DNA of 64,000 nucleotides. It comes from Apostichopus parvimensis (lineage: Eukaryota > Echinodermata > Holothuroidea > Aspidochirotida > Stichopodidae). The notes under the pieces are model-generated. The model saw only the letters and a list, made by a program, of their open reading frames with translations, searched no databases and was not told the origin of the DNA. This document shows, piece by piece, positions 47,101 through 57,400 of the stretch. Each line of letters begins with the position of its first letter. Within the stretch, counting starts at the first letter, position 1. A program made the position numbers and the translations under genes. The stretch spans positions 115,437 through 179,436 of the forward strand of contig KN882593.1 in the NCBI GenBank assembly GCA_000934455.1, in the 5' to 3' direction.

Positions 47101-50100
47101 AAGCTATAGATGTGTTCGGGTTGTGTGTACAAGAAAGAGAGCTGAGAGGAACGGTTAATCATTGCCCTGTTCAGATAGGAGGGAGAATGTTAATGTGGGG
47201 GGGGGGGGACGTCTGGAAAAGATTGTAATGATAAACGACGCATGCGCACATCTCAGATGATATGATAACTATAATACAATTCGGTGTATATATCCTTTTG
47301 CCACAACATCTGACATTTCATTCCCGACAGGAATACTACAATTATGCAGCTCAGATTATGGCATTCGAGTACCAACCTTGGGGTGCAGTAGGAGCTCCCG
47401 AAGACCCAATCCGAGAAGTTCATGATTATAATTTAGGTGAGGAGAAATGATAAATTGTGAGGGTGTATGTTGACACTGATTAATTAAAAGCTTCATTTGA
47501 CGAATAATTAGACTAATCAATATATATAACAGTGCCATCTTTTTTATTTTTATGCCCATAATGCTGCCACAAACATTCGGGTAACCACAGCAACGTTGTC
47601 TTCTCGGACATTCTCATACATAAATAGTGCCAGAATGGTATTATTCTACTCTCGTATATGTTTAAGATGCTTGTAAAATTTGATTGTTTCTCTCTAAGTT
47701 TTGTTAATTGTTTGTTGCATTCTTCCATTAGATTACATACATACTTCACGAGTTTGCTTACAGCATAATATTAAATACTGGATTCCCCTTAAAGGCATAA
47801 TCTCTGCCGCTTTATAATTTGAAGTTTTTCATTTTTAAATATCATATAAAAAATTACTATAGGTGATCTCATTGAAAGGAGATGTTGAAATTAGATTGGT
47901 CCAAAAATTCGATACAACTAAACAATAAAATGTAATCGATTGCTTAACATTTGCATCCTATAAAAAAAAAACTGACATAGATTAATAGCGGTGTTCTTGA
48001 AACTAAATTGACTTGGAATATCGCAATTTCCAAGGTTTGGTATATTAATCTACATATTTAAGCATGTTAATTTTATTCCGCTAGTTTAGACCCTTTTTTT
48101 GTATTTTTGTTGAATGAATTCATGTCCGTCTGTTTGTGTGCTTGTGTTTATAATATATTAGGGCTTAGCTACCAGATGAACCGACTAACGGACGAATGCA
48201 GTATAACGAACATCTCTAAGTTCTCCGGTGAAGCTGAAATCACCCCTGATGATCACGTGGCATTGAGATCATCGGCCTCACTTTTGTTTCTGGATGAAGT
48301 TTATTGGGTTTGGCAAGGAGAGGTGAGTCACCAGGGGTGGCGGTAGAGGATTCAATCTGGGTGGAGGTGGGATAAAGAGCAGACACTTCGAAGGGCAGCA
48401 GACATATTATTTTGATTTGAGGGCGCAAGACCGCAAATATCAACTAAGACAGCCGATTAACACAGAGATTACAGTAACTACTGTCAATATTAAAGTACCA
48501 CAGTAAATACTGGATCGTGCTGACAAATCTGATAAATCGGTAGCATGTGCTATTAGGTTTACAGTAAGAACTGAGGGTAAGTGTAATCCCAATTAATCGC
48601 AACAACTGGATTTGTTGGAATTACACATATCCTCAGTTCTTACTGTAATCCCAATAGCACATGCTACCGATTTATAGCACGATCCAGTTCTTACTGCAGT
48701 ACAAAACTTTAAGAATTACAGTAGTAAATGTGTTCTCTGTGTGTATTGGGCGACTAAGAACGTCCCGACAACAAAAAACGGACTCTCAGCGGTGAATTCT
48801 GTATCACAAATTCCGGCATCTGAATTTTTGAATGAAGTGCCCTTTTGACAAAACGGCACATCTCAATGAAACTGTTTTCCTAATTTTTCATGCAAAGGCC
48901 ACATTCTATTTGAATTCTTTAAAAAAAGAACAAGATGTCACTTTTAACAAATTGCACTTTTCATTACAAAAAATGGAAAAGGGGTACTTGTCATTAACAA
49001 GGGGGAAATTATATTGTTGAAAAGGGGTACACTTTGTTGATGAACGTAATGCGAGGTACTGTAATCAAGTCTGGCATGCTCTTAGTTTGTTCTATTCTCG
49101 AGCGAACAGAAAAACAATTTCACAGCCTGACAAAGCATTTTCTACCATCTAAGTTCTCTCTGGAGAATAAAAATGTCCCACAGAACAGATTTAATCTGCA
49201 ATTGTGCAGGATTAACTTCAACACCGTCTCACAATTCCTTTCGATTAGTTATTGATTTTTTATGATCGATTATTCTGTTTTTCTCTCATGATCATTTGCA
49301 CTCTTGGTACTCTCGAAAGAAAAGCGTCTTAAATGGGGGAGGACGGGGGGGGGGGGCGTAGATATTAATCAATAAACTATATTCATTAGGTTTCTGTCGT
49401 TACTGAAGAGTGTTCTGCAGGGATTTTTTTCTTTTGAAAGCGGAGAGTAGGTTCAGATGTGATACATACGAACAAAGGAAGATAGGGGTTTAAAAAGAGG
49501 AAATCCTTTGGACATGGCCCTATACATCCTTGGAGGAATTCTCCGGCGACTATAATTGGTAGATTATTCTACAATATACTTTAATCCCGCAGGCAATACC
49601 TGGAAAAGGAGGGATGGGGAGTGATGGTGGTGTAAAGGGTTAAGGAGACGACAGGCAATGTCTCCACCGCCAAATACAAAAACAGAAGAGAGAAAACAAT
49701 GGAAGGTACAGGGCTAGACTGATCCTCTAAACACTTTCTTAAATTTAAACTGATTGTTGTTTCTAAATCGATTCAGATTATTAATAATTAAATCATGAGC
49801 AGAGAATCACACGGGAAATTACGAGCAATATTGGAAGAACAAAGACATTATTGGATAGAAACAGGATTCGAACTATATAGCGGCCTCAGTTATACAGGTC
49901 ATCTATATATACATATGCTTCCTGTGTTCTGTTAACTGGACTACCCAGTATAATTATTTTGTGGTGTCCTCTTCCTATGAACCATTCCTTCGCTGAAAGT
50001 GTCTATCAGAAGCCATTGTACCTTCCATATTGCCCAGCCTCGTGATATGCTATTTTCTCGGCCTTTTGGCTAAGATCATGTGTAGTATCTGTTCCCTTTC

Positions 50101-52785
50101 GAGGGGAATGGTGATGCACACCCGACGATGATCACACAGTCACAGTCCCGATGTAAGGGGACTGGGGCTGAGAGCGGATCAGTCGTTTGGTAGTTTGGTT
50201 TTCGTGCCCAGGTTCTTTCCTGGGTGACTTTTTCTTAAAAAGTATTTTCAATCGAAAAACAAAAAACAAAAAGTCATGAGCGACAAGGAACGAATTTGTT
50301 TATGGCTTGAAATATGGGGTTTTGTGTATATACATGTAAGCGGATTATATACTAAAGAGATAACTGGCTGGAGAATAAGCAACACATTTTGAAGCCAATG
50401 ACTACAGGAAACGCACAGGCTCTACGTGAAGTGATATACAACTGCATGACTGTATATCAGGCGTTCATTATGACTTACGTCACATGACCTTTCTGTAGAA
50501 TCGTATATAAGATAATTTGACACAAAATATCGCAGTCGAATATTATAATATTCAAATTTTCGCACGCCATACAATAGTTTATATTCACTTCTGTTTAACA
50601 AGATGTAATATTCCTCTTCTCAGGAAACAGTTCGAGGGATGAAAACAGAGGGTTGGATTGCCTTCCGACAAGACTATCCATCTTACCTCACTGATCAACC
50701 TGGCACAGAAGTCAACTCTACCTGGGAATATTTCTTTACAAGAGTGAGATTTGTACACCAGTTCCCTTTCATTTCACAAGGGGGGGGGGGGGGGGAGGGG
50801 GCAGACAGAGAGAGGGTTATGTGTGTTTTAAGGTGTATTAATTTTGATATTTATACGTTTTGATTATCTGAAGTAAAGTGAGTACGGTATATTCTTGAAA
50901 AATCATGGGTTTCAAGCCAAACGCGGGCTTTAGGCTATACGAAGATGATAAAATCGATCACAAAAGCATTGGACAAACGTGTCAATTTTACTTTCAATCT
51001 AGAGAGAATAAAGACAAATGTTGACAGTTAGTTGTTGTTTACCCATGAGTAATACTTTCTCAGAGTAAACTACAGTACATATATGTCCCCTATTGATGAT
51101 TATCAACATGTTGAAGTGACAAGATAAGTCATGTCAAGGTGATTCAGACAATAATTACAGATCACCAGAATATATTACCCTAAATATGCCAGACTGCAGT
51201 CAAGTAATATTTACTAAAGGTTGAAAACTCAACAAACATTGACATGCTTTTCTCAAACCAAATTAGCGGATGGACATTACTTGCTAGTATTACACATCTC
51301 AATGTTTGTGAAGAGTTTAGCGGATCAATAACCCCAAAAGAAGGTGTTTATTATATTTTCAGTTTGCTAACATTGGAGCCAATACAGATGATGGTTGAAA
51401 ACTATGAATATATTTCAAAGATAATCACAATATATTGCTATTAAAAGCTTGTGTATATGTTATGCAACTGTTTGCCTCGTTTTTTTCTACTCTAGGGTAA
51501 CTGGACAGCGGAGGCGAGCTATCATCATGGTGTAACCCATATACCAGTTATGCTACGATTGAAAATGAACATGAAGGTACATTAAAATTAACTTTTCAGG
51601 TCAATATTGACACAAAAGCTTATAAACATGCCACAACAGAGGACAGAAGTAAACTGAAGTGAGGTGAGATGTGGGACTGGGTTTCCGCACCGGAGGGGGG
51701 GGGGGTGGGGGTGACGCTTTCACTGTGAATACCAACATGTGTCGTATCACGTAATTTTGGTTTTGAATCGCATCGTATACGTTTTCGGAAACTATCGTAT
51801 TACTTCGAGAAATGTTGTTTCATATCACGTGGGTATCGTGGAACATCGTGCCCCGTCGGGCATGGTCCTTTGTTTGTGTTAGCTCATCTCACCTCACATT
51901 GTCGTTATTAATTCAGACTAGCCCATAGGTTGTTTTTTTGAATTTCTAAAAATATCTAAAATTGTCAATTTTCACAAATTTTGGACTTCAAATACGCCAG
52001 TTATAAAATTGGCAGACTTTTGTTTTACAGGAGAAAAATCAGAAATTAATATGAAACTTGTGTCTCAGTTAAATCGCAACCATTATTTGATTTAATAAGT
52101 TGTTACAAGTACCCGATTACAGTTTCGAAGATATTTCTCGGGTTTTATGAGATTTCATAATATTTTTGTTTTACTCATGTAGATGTCAGGAGTCGAAACC
52201 AAATTCAACTATGAAAGCCATATTTTTATGTTTAACAACGAGCCCGTCAATTACCGCCAGTTTGACGTTAGCTCCTGTTTTGAAGAAGACGAAAAGACAC
52301 ATTTATCAATGGAAGTGGAGGGAAAATGTAAGTGAAATAAGATTAGAAAGAAATTTGCGCCGATGTATGTAAACTTGTAAATACCATGGATTAAGACAAT
52401 GTTATCGATAATTTATGAGTAATTATGTCTATCCTTATATGTGCTTTCATATCTGTGGACAATGGTTCAATAAAGAACCTACAACCATGTATGTACTTTT
52501 TATTTCTTCCAGATATGTATGACGACTACGTACTTCACAATGAACCGAATTTTTATGCTGGTGCGCATGCGAGTGTTGCAAAGGCAGCTGGTGTAGCATC
52601 CTCAAGAGTATCCATGTTGAGGGTAAGGTTTTCTTTTGTTTTTGTTTTCAAATTAAAGAAGAAACTGAAAAACAAACAAGGAAGCAAATAAAAACAATCA
52701 AATGACGAATGGACTCAATCGGGTTGAGTCAACACGACAAAATGCGAGATTGTTTCTGATACATACATACATATACATACATACA

Positions 52786-52817
<32 letters not shown>

Positions 52818-54130
52818 CACACGCATTCTGCTTTTAATTTTAATGTTTAATTAAGGATAATTAATAACCTTAAATACATGATAATAATTAAGGAAAATTA
52901 CATTAATTAAATTCATTAAGAATGATTACATATATTAAGAATACTTTTATCAAGCAAGGATAGTTTATATACAATGAAATGATGACGTTATGAACAGCAT
53001 CGACTTACTTCATAATGGTTCCATGAGAGAAGTTAGCGATTCAGTTCGTCCATGTTGTTGTTTTTTGAAATTGTTTTTTGTTTATTTTGCTACTAGACAA
53101 GTGAGAATGATGATGGGGTCATGGTGATAGCATACACACTTCTGGAAAACCCGTCTGTGGAGGGGGACGCAGCTACTCCCATGCCTCAACCAACACTAGC
53201 AGAAGCCAACGATAACATCCAACTAGCCGTAGCGGAAGGACTAGCCATACAGTTCAAATACCATGGAGGGGTAAATGATACATATATAACTCTTTGTAAT
53301 TTCTTCTAAGTATCCATATGAAACAAAACAACAACAACAACAGCAACAACAACAATAAATCAATAAATAAATAAACAACAAAAACTAATCAGTAAAAATA
53401 GTCATCAGTCAATCAGTCATTGCATTTATCATGTTTAATATTTTCTTTCTACGTCAGCAAACACAATTGTTCGTCAAGACAAATAGTTTGAAGCAAGAGA
53501 GTGGTTTGCCCGGTGACAATTCCGGTTCTAGTAGCGGTATTAGCACAGGTATGTATATTGACGTTTTCCATAGTGTTCATTACGATACGTCAAAGTCATA
53601 TTTTACTCAATAACTCACACTTTTTTAATTGCCATATAACACTGTACCTTAAAAATTTATTGTAAAATCTAGAATATTTGAGGGAAATATATACCGATGC
53701 CTTTAAAGGGCATCTGTATTGCGTCATAAATATACTAGAAAAGTCGAATGATAATTTATGATGTTCCAAACTCAAGAAACATTTTACTCCCTCTCCAAAG
53801 TATTCCTTTGCTCTACTGCAATATTTATTTAACCAATTGTACAATGTCACACTCTTCATTATCTACAATAATTCGGAGGTCTTCAATTCTCAAACAATGT
53901 GACGTTTTGTTATTATTTGTTCATAAACTGATTTGTGACCAGTAAAAACCCGGTAACTTTATATAAATGTATCAATATATAATAATGTTGATTTAAATTT
54001 TCCTTTAATAGGTGGTGTTGTGGGACTTGCCCTTGGTATGTTACTCCTTGGAATGCTGATAGTTTCTGCTGGGATGCTTGTTATGATGAAGATGGCGAAG
54101 GGTCCATTCTCTTACAAAACTCAGGAGTAA
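40870..54130 (+). CDS. type I membrane protein with LolA-like extracellular modules, 14 coding exons
   Basis: Joined exons: 40870-41182, 42753-42868, 42976-43159, 43908-44014, 44641-44766 (or 46325-46450), 45671-45776 (or 47331-47436), 48162-48322, 50624-50743, 51496-51576, 52183-52327, 52513-52622, 53097-53270, 53458-53548 and 54012-54130. All are GT-AG with matching phases; the product is 650 aa. Residues 1-21 form a signal peptide. A first module has YFVEANI-like strands and VIRGIQCDRWQSC (153-165). A linker has PPIGVVCDGR (241-250). A second module repeats the pattern as VRGMKTEGWIAF (374-385). A third domain contains FDVSSCF. A Gly/Ser stalk and a TM helix (about 614-636) with a short basic tail follow. 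The RG-x-C-D-x-W and PP-x-GVxC-x-GR signatures recall invertebrate secreted or membrane proteins annotated with LolA-like (lipoprotein-carrier-fold) domains. That family call is from memory, and no ligand is known to me. Confidence 0.9.
42753..42868 (+). CDS. LolA-like gene exon 2
   Basis: Residues 105-143: NECFVYNMSDVPFNLYGFVN then INGTGHIGGVKDIFTFGSQ. The acceptor has a TTTCTTTTTCTCAG tract and the donor is GTGAGT. A+AC restores N105. Confidence 0.92.
42976..43159 (+). CDS. LolA-like gene exon 3
   Basis: Residues 144-204 plus one base. It holds the signature EEVIRGIQCDRWQSCIYNEQ with two close cysteines (C159, C165), then LLDYYFSKPGY and VPVRAALNGSG. Acceptor GTCTTTAG, donor GTGAGT. Confidence 0.93.
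43908..44014 (+). CDS. LolA-like gene exon 4
   Basis: Residues 205-240: GSNRPGSIIPKRYFNHVYEF then IGVDTKPIFTDREFE. It is read in a frame that produces no long ATG-started ORF, so it is easily missed. The donor GTCAGA is weak, but the frame closes soon after it, and exon 5 then continues in phase 0 with PPIGVVC. Confidence 0.85.
44641..44766 (+). CDS. LolA-like gene exon 5 (copy A)
   Basis: Residues 241-282, phase 0 on both sides: PPIGVVCDGRVTDKEIDTSF then PDAFSINVEVNFPEYNRTYN. Copy B differs at about four third-codon positions, all synonymous. Confidence 0.92.
44981..45059 (-). repeat. tRNA-like sequence (SINE head or tRNA pseudogene)
   Basis: The minus strand contains an A-box-like TGGCTCAGTTGATAGAGC and a B-box GGTTCGCATCC spaced as in a tRNA. 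The acceptor and anticodon arms do not fold canonically. It is more likely a tRNA-derived repeat than a functional tRNA. It also lies in copy B at 46664-46740. Confidence 0.55.
45671..45776 (+). CDS. LolA-like gene exon 6 (copy A)
   Basis: Residues 283-317 plus one base: EYYNYAAQIMAFEYQPWGAV then GAPEDPIREVHDYNL. The acceptor is CCGACAG and the donor GTGAGG. Its protein is identical in copy B. It joins exon 7 as G+GG. Confidence 0.92.
45844..45893. other. assembly gap of 50 N
   Basis: The same length as the gap at 12829, so a scaffolder default. It separates the two copies of the 44.2-47.5 kb block. Confidence 0.98.
46325..46450 (+). CDS. LolA-like gene exon 5 (copy B, likely other allele)
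   Basis: The same 42 residues as copy A, with only silent changes (for example ATA/ATT, GAC/GAT, ACT/ACA, AAC/AAT). Only one of the two copies can belong to a given transcript. Confidence 0.8.
46664..46740 (-). repeat. tRNA-like sequence, copy B
   Basis: The allelic counterpart of 44981-45059, with the same A-box and B-box and slight differences. Confidence 0.5.
47331..47436 (+). CDS. LolA-like gene exon 6 (copy B, likely other allele)
   Basis: The encoded peptide is identical to copy A. Exons 5 and 6 together are 232 nt (232 = 3x77+1), so using both copies in one mRNA would shift the frame. Confidence 0.8.
48162..48322 (+). CDS. LolA-like gene exon 7
   Basis: Residues 318-371: GLSYQMNRLTDECSITNISK, then FSGEAEITPDDHVALRSSAS and LLFLDEVYWVWQGE. 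This is the start of the second module. Acceptor TATTAG (weak pyrimidine tract), donor GTGAGT. Confidence 0.9.
48459..48746. mobile_element. fold-back MITE-like element, copy 1
   Basis: Nearly the whole 290 bp is one inverted repeat. The left arm contains AATCGGTAGCATGTGCTATT and AGTAAGAACTGAGG; the right arm has their reverse complements. It ends in ACACAGAGA / TCTCTGTGT. The same element recurs at 55622-55919. It has no coding capacity and is probably a non-autonomous DNA element. Confidence 0.85.
49855..49948 (-). repeat. tRNA-like sequence
   Basis: On the minus strand TAGTCCAGTTAACAGAACAC resembles an A-box (49924-49943) and AGTTCGAATCCTG a B-box (49862-49874). A long insert lies between them. 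It is probably a tRNA-derived SINE head or pseudogene, about 100 bp from the U2-like repeat. Confidence 0.4.
50052..50235 (+). mobile_element. repeat with U2 snRNA-derived 5' end (U2 pseudogene or snRNA-headed SINE)
   Basis: CTCGGCCTTTTGGCTAAGAT and then CATGTGTAGTATCTGTTC match nucleotides about 8-45 of U2 snRNA with one change, including the branch-site-pairing GTAGTA. After this the sequence leaves U2 completely: no stem-loop IIa, Sm site or 3' loops. It continues about 140 nt with small hairpins (CCCTTTCGAGGG, AGTCCC...GGGACT, CCCAGG...CCTGGG) and ends in TTTTT at 50229-50233. A composite body fused to an snRNA head is the structure of snRNA-headed SINEs. A plain U2 pseudogene would keep more of U2. 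Confidence 0.7.
50624..50743 (+). CDS. LolA-like gene exon 8
   Basis: Residues 372-411: ETVRGMKTEGWIAFRQDYPS then YLTDQPGTEVNSTWEYFFTR. It repeats the VRG-x(3)-W pattern of exon 3, but the cysteine is replaced by threonine. Acceptor CTTCTCAG, donor GTGAGA. 40 codons, phase 0-0. Confidence 0.92.
51496..51576 (+). CDS. LolA-like gene exon 9
   Basis: Residues 412-438: GNWTAEASYHHGVTHIPVML then RLKMNMK. 27 codons, phase 0-0. The acceptor has a T-rich tract ending CTCTAG. NWT is a possible N-glycosylation site. Confidence 0.9.
51659..51897. mobile_element. small element with 13-bp terminal inverted repeats
   Basis: GTGAGGTGAGATG at 51659-51671 and its exact reverse complement at 51885-51897 bound about 240 bp of non-coding intron sequence containing a G run. 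It could be a MITE. No clear target-site duplication is seen. Confidence 0.45.
52183..52327 (+). CDS. LolA-like gene exon 10
   Basis: Residues 439-486 plus one base: MSGVETKFNYESHIFMFNNE, then PVNYRQFDVSSCFEEDEKTH. The FDVSSCF motif starts the third extracellular domain. Acceptor CATGTAG, donor GTAAGT. Confidence 0.92.
52513..52622 (+). CDS. LolA-like gene exon 11
   Basis: Residues 487-523: YMYDDYVLHNEPNFYAGAHA then SVAKAAGVASSRVSMLR. Acceptor CTTCCAG, donor GTAAGG. Confidence 0.92.
52764..52816. repeat. (CATA)n microsatellite
   Basis: About a dozen CATA units with a few imperfections, in the intron between exons 11 and 12. Confidence 0.95.
53097..53270 (+). CDS. LolA-like gene exon 12
   Basis: Residues 524-581: TSENDDGVMVIAYTLLENPS, then a Pro-rich acidic stretch and NDNIQLAVAEGLAIQFKYHG. 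Acceptor CTACTAG, donor GTAAAT. 58 codons, phase 0-0. Confidence 0.92.
53458..53548 (+). CDS. LolA-like gene exon 13 (stalk)
   Basis: Residues 582-611 plus one base: QTQLFVKTNSLKQESGLPGD then NSGSSSGIST. A flexible Gly/Ser stalk before the membrane helix. Acceptor ACGTCAG, donor GTATGT. Confidence 0.88.
54012..54130 (+). CDS. LolA-like gene exon 14 (TM anchor, stop)
   Basis: Residues 612-650: GGVVGLALGMLLLGMLIVSA then GMLVMMKMAKGPFSYKTQE and TAA. One hydrophobic helix followed by a positively charged cytoplasmic end, as in a type I protein. Confidence 0.92.
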
Positions 54131-54457
54131 TTATTTCATTAAAGTACATCCAGTGGAATCAAAGGAATTATATTTCGGATCCAGATTTATCATCTCAGTT
54201 ACATTTTGAAGATCATCGGAAAATATGCTAGAAATTCGACAAATATGTCATTCGTTATCATCTTAAAGAAGCACAGGAACAAAACTGGTCCATTTGCATA
54301 ATTGTATCGGGATATTTCGCTCTTATTTGTAAATTGATGTACATACAGTAAAAGATTGTTTTTCTATTTGCTTTTGATGGATTCATGGTTTGATTCAAAG
54401 TTTTTCCAATTACAGAGAAATTGTTCTGCATTATTTGTTGTAACATCTAATGTAATT

Positions 54458-54463
54458 AATAAA
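54458..54463 (+). terminator. candidate polyadenylation signal of the LolA-like gene
   Basis: An AATAAA lies about 330 nt after the stop codon, followed within 30 nt by a T/G-rich stretch. Position and strand are suitable. Confidence 0.5.
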
Positions 54464-57400
54464 TAACGATGTCTTGCAGTTTACTTCATACGTCTTGGTT
54501 TGCGAGAAAAGAAAATTATGAAATAAACACACTTTTTCCATCTTTTGGTGACGGAAAAAGTAAACCGTATAATTTATATTATTTCAACTAAAACTACTTT
54601 CTTCTTGTTTTCTCTTTCACATATTTTTGCGATATTTCTGTTATTTGTGTTTGTTTGTTGTTGACTCCGTTGTATTCTGTTAGTACGAAACGTATTCGAG
54701 TACACACTATAAAAAAAATACATGTTTTGAGTTTGAGAGCTGCGGTCAGGGATAAGCGTACAAAATTCGCTGATAGGAAAACGGAAATTATAACTTTCAG
54801 TAATTACAAGATACAAATCCATATTTACAAGTGATTTTGTCTTTTCAGTTAATATGATGCTTCGCTAGATATAGAATCGTCCATATCTTGGCGGGTAAGG
54901 ACGTAAATTGGGCTGGACTTATAACTGGCAACATTGCACACGTGATATCGGACTTATCTTTTTAGCTCACGTTTTGTGTTCAGTGACCATTGTTTAAATG
55001 AAGATTTTAGCTGATATAACGAGTACAGAATGGCTAACGCGATATGAGAATGAGTTTTAAGTTCATTATCAACCTTTCGTTCTCTGCTCGGCCTTCCAGC
55101 TTCTATGATGTACAGTAACTGTTCTATTCGAATCTATACTAACACTGAACTAGACAAATTTATGTTCTTCATCCCGTGATTACAGTTTCGATGAAAGAGA
55201 ATAACGTACAAACAAGGGATCAATTCGGTGAAGTAACGTTAATTAGGTCTTTCTTGCCCAAATCCTTTCTTAAATGAGTGTAGTTTCTTAATCAAGTTAT
55301 CTTGGGATCAACAACTATTTTTTTTCCTTCCAACATCGTTTCATAGAGTCACATGGATACACAAAAATGCACTCACTCCCGCTATAACGTTTTGGTTTCA
55401 ATATCATGAAATATTTTTTAATCCATTATACCACCTCATGTACTTTTGTCATTCTTTCTTATCTACAAAATGTAGTTGACTTAATGAAATAACTATACTA
55501 ATAAGTTAAACGAAATTGCTGTAGGCGTTATTTAGCGATATAATGTGTGTACACACATTCATGCCGTATAAATGTTCACATTTCTTTCTTTCTCACGATT
55601 TACCCACAAATTTCACCCTATATACACACAGAGAACACAGTAACTACTATTAATCTTAAAGATTTGTACCACAGTAAAAACTGGATCGTGCTATAAATCG
55701 GTAGCATGTGCTATTAGGATTACAGTAAGAACTGAGGATATGTGTAATCGCAACAAATCCAGTTTGATGCATTTTTTTGCGGATTACACATATCCTCAGT
55801 TCTGACTGTAATCCTAATGGCACATGCTACCGATTTATCAGATTTATCAGCACGATCCAGATTTTACTGTGGTACATAGTTTTAAGATTTATAGTAGTGA
55901 CTGTGATCTCTGTGTGTATCGGCTGTAAATTTGCTTAAATTTCCCTATACGTAGCCTCTAATATGCTACAACCCCAAGTTGTAATGGATGTATAGTTAGC
56001 CTACCATGGTCAATGAATGACATGCACAGGTTAACTCACTCGCTCAGATTTGGAATCAGCTCTCTGATTTGCCTTGTCTTTTTTCTTTTAAGTTTGAACT
56101 AAAACTTTGGAAAACGTTTGTATGGCGAAAGCTGTTCTGGCTTTAATAATAACAACAAAATATACCAAAATTTCATAATAAGTATCCATTTTATTTAATT
56201 AAACAATTATTGCAGGTATATGTTACGTCGCATGAATAACACTTCGCAACTTTTGCTCGTAGATTATAATGAAGGAGCTGTCCTAAGGATATCTGACATG
56301 ATTGGGATAATATTGCTATACACCGATGCAAGAGATTAAGCTTAACTCCAGCTTGACCTTACACTAATCTTATCAACTGAAATTTAACGATACGGTCGTC
56401 ATGGAGATAATCAACAAATGCAGAGAGTTTAGAACATTAAAAATGGTGCGCCTTAAGCTCCATAATTCCAACTGCACATACGCAAAAGAATCGTCGTGTA
56501 CTTACAATATTAGGCCTATTTGAAACGAAACGAGAAATTCTCTTGTAAGTTTAACACTACGGTGTTGATAAAAAATCTGAAAAAAATTCCGTGAAAATAT
56601 GAGAGTAACTTGGTCTAAGGGATACCTTAGCTTTATTATATATATATTTTTATATTAACTTTGATGAAATATTTTGTATTTTGATTCAGGTATATCATAA
56701 TTTTTTGATAGGAGAAAACAGAATGCATTCGTGTGGTTAACAACGCACACTAAAGTCAAACCAAATAAAACGAATATACATGAAATCATTCGCATGACGT
56801 AATCAGGGTTTAGACTGAAAGCAAACAGCAAAAAATAATTCTACTTATAAGAAATAACAACAATGGTTTCAGGTTGTCTGAGTATACATGCAACAAAAAG
56901 TAAATAATAAATCGTAAACCACTGTATCCAAACAAAAAGCCCCAAACTTTGCTGGGATGGAATGAAATGTGACGTGGTAGTTAGCGGGGAGGAGAAAGGG
57001 GTTGGAAGCGGGAGAGAAATATATAAGGCAACGTCATAACCCTATTTCAATAAACTAAAATATCACCGTCTTGTCCTTTAATATACTACAGAAAAATTAA
57101 GATAATTACATAAGTTTTTACACGAATAGTCTATATTCCTTTTTATCCTGTATTCGCTTCAGTGTTTTTTATAGGTATAGCACTAAATGTTTATTTTCAT
57201 AACTCGAACTATATATATATATATATCAAAATGACTGCCTAATATAAACAAAAGATAAACAAGTGATAAACGAACAAATATCTTGGAGAAATATAAATGA
57301 CAATTTTAAGTTCGAACGGGATTCGGGTTTTGCCAATGTTGATTCTACATCATTGAATTTTAATATAACACTATATTGGCATTTCACCTCAAAAGTTGAG

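Larger units (their letters stand above)
45894..47503. repeat. duplicated block 2, copy B (right of gap)
   Basis: Differs from copy A by scattered substitutions, homopolymer lengths and small indels, and is contiguous with the unique sequence leading to exon 7. Confidence 0.92.

Noticed and set aside
50052-50235. Functional U2 snRNA gene or spliced-leader RNA
   Set aside because: Only the first ~45 nt match U2; there is no Sm site or 3' stem-loops, and no leader/donor structure of an SL RNA is seen.
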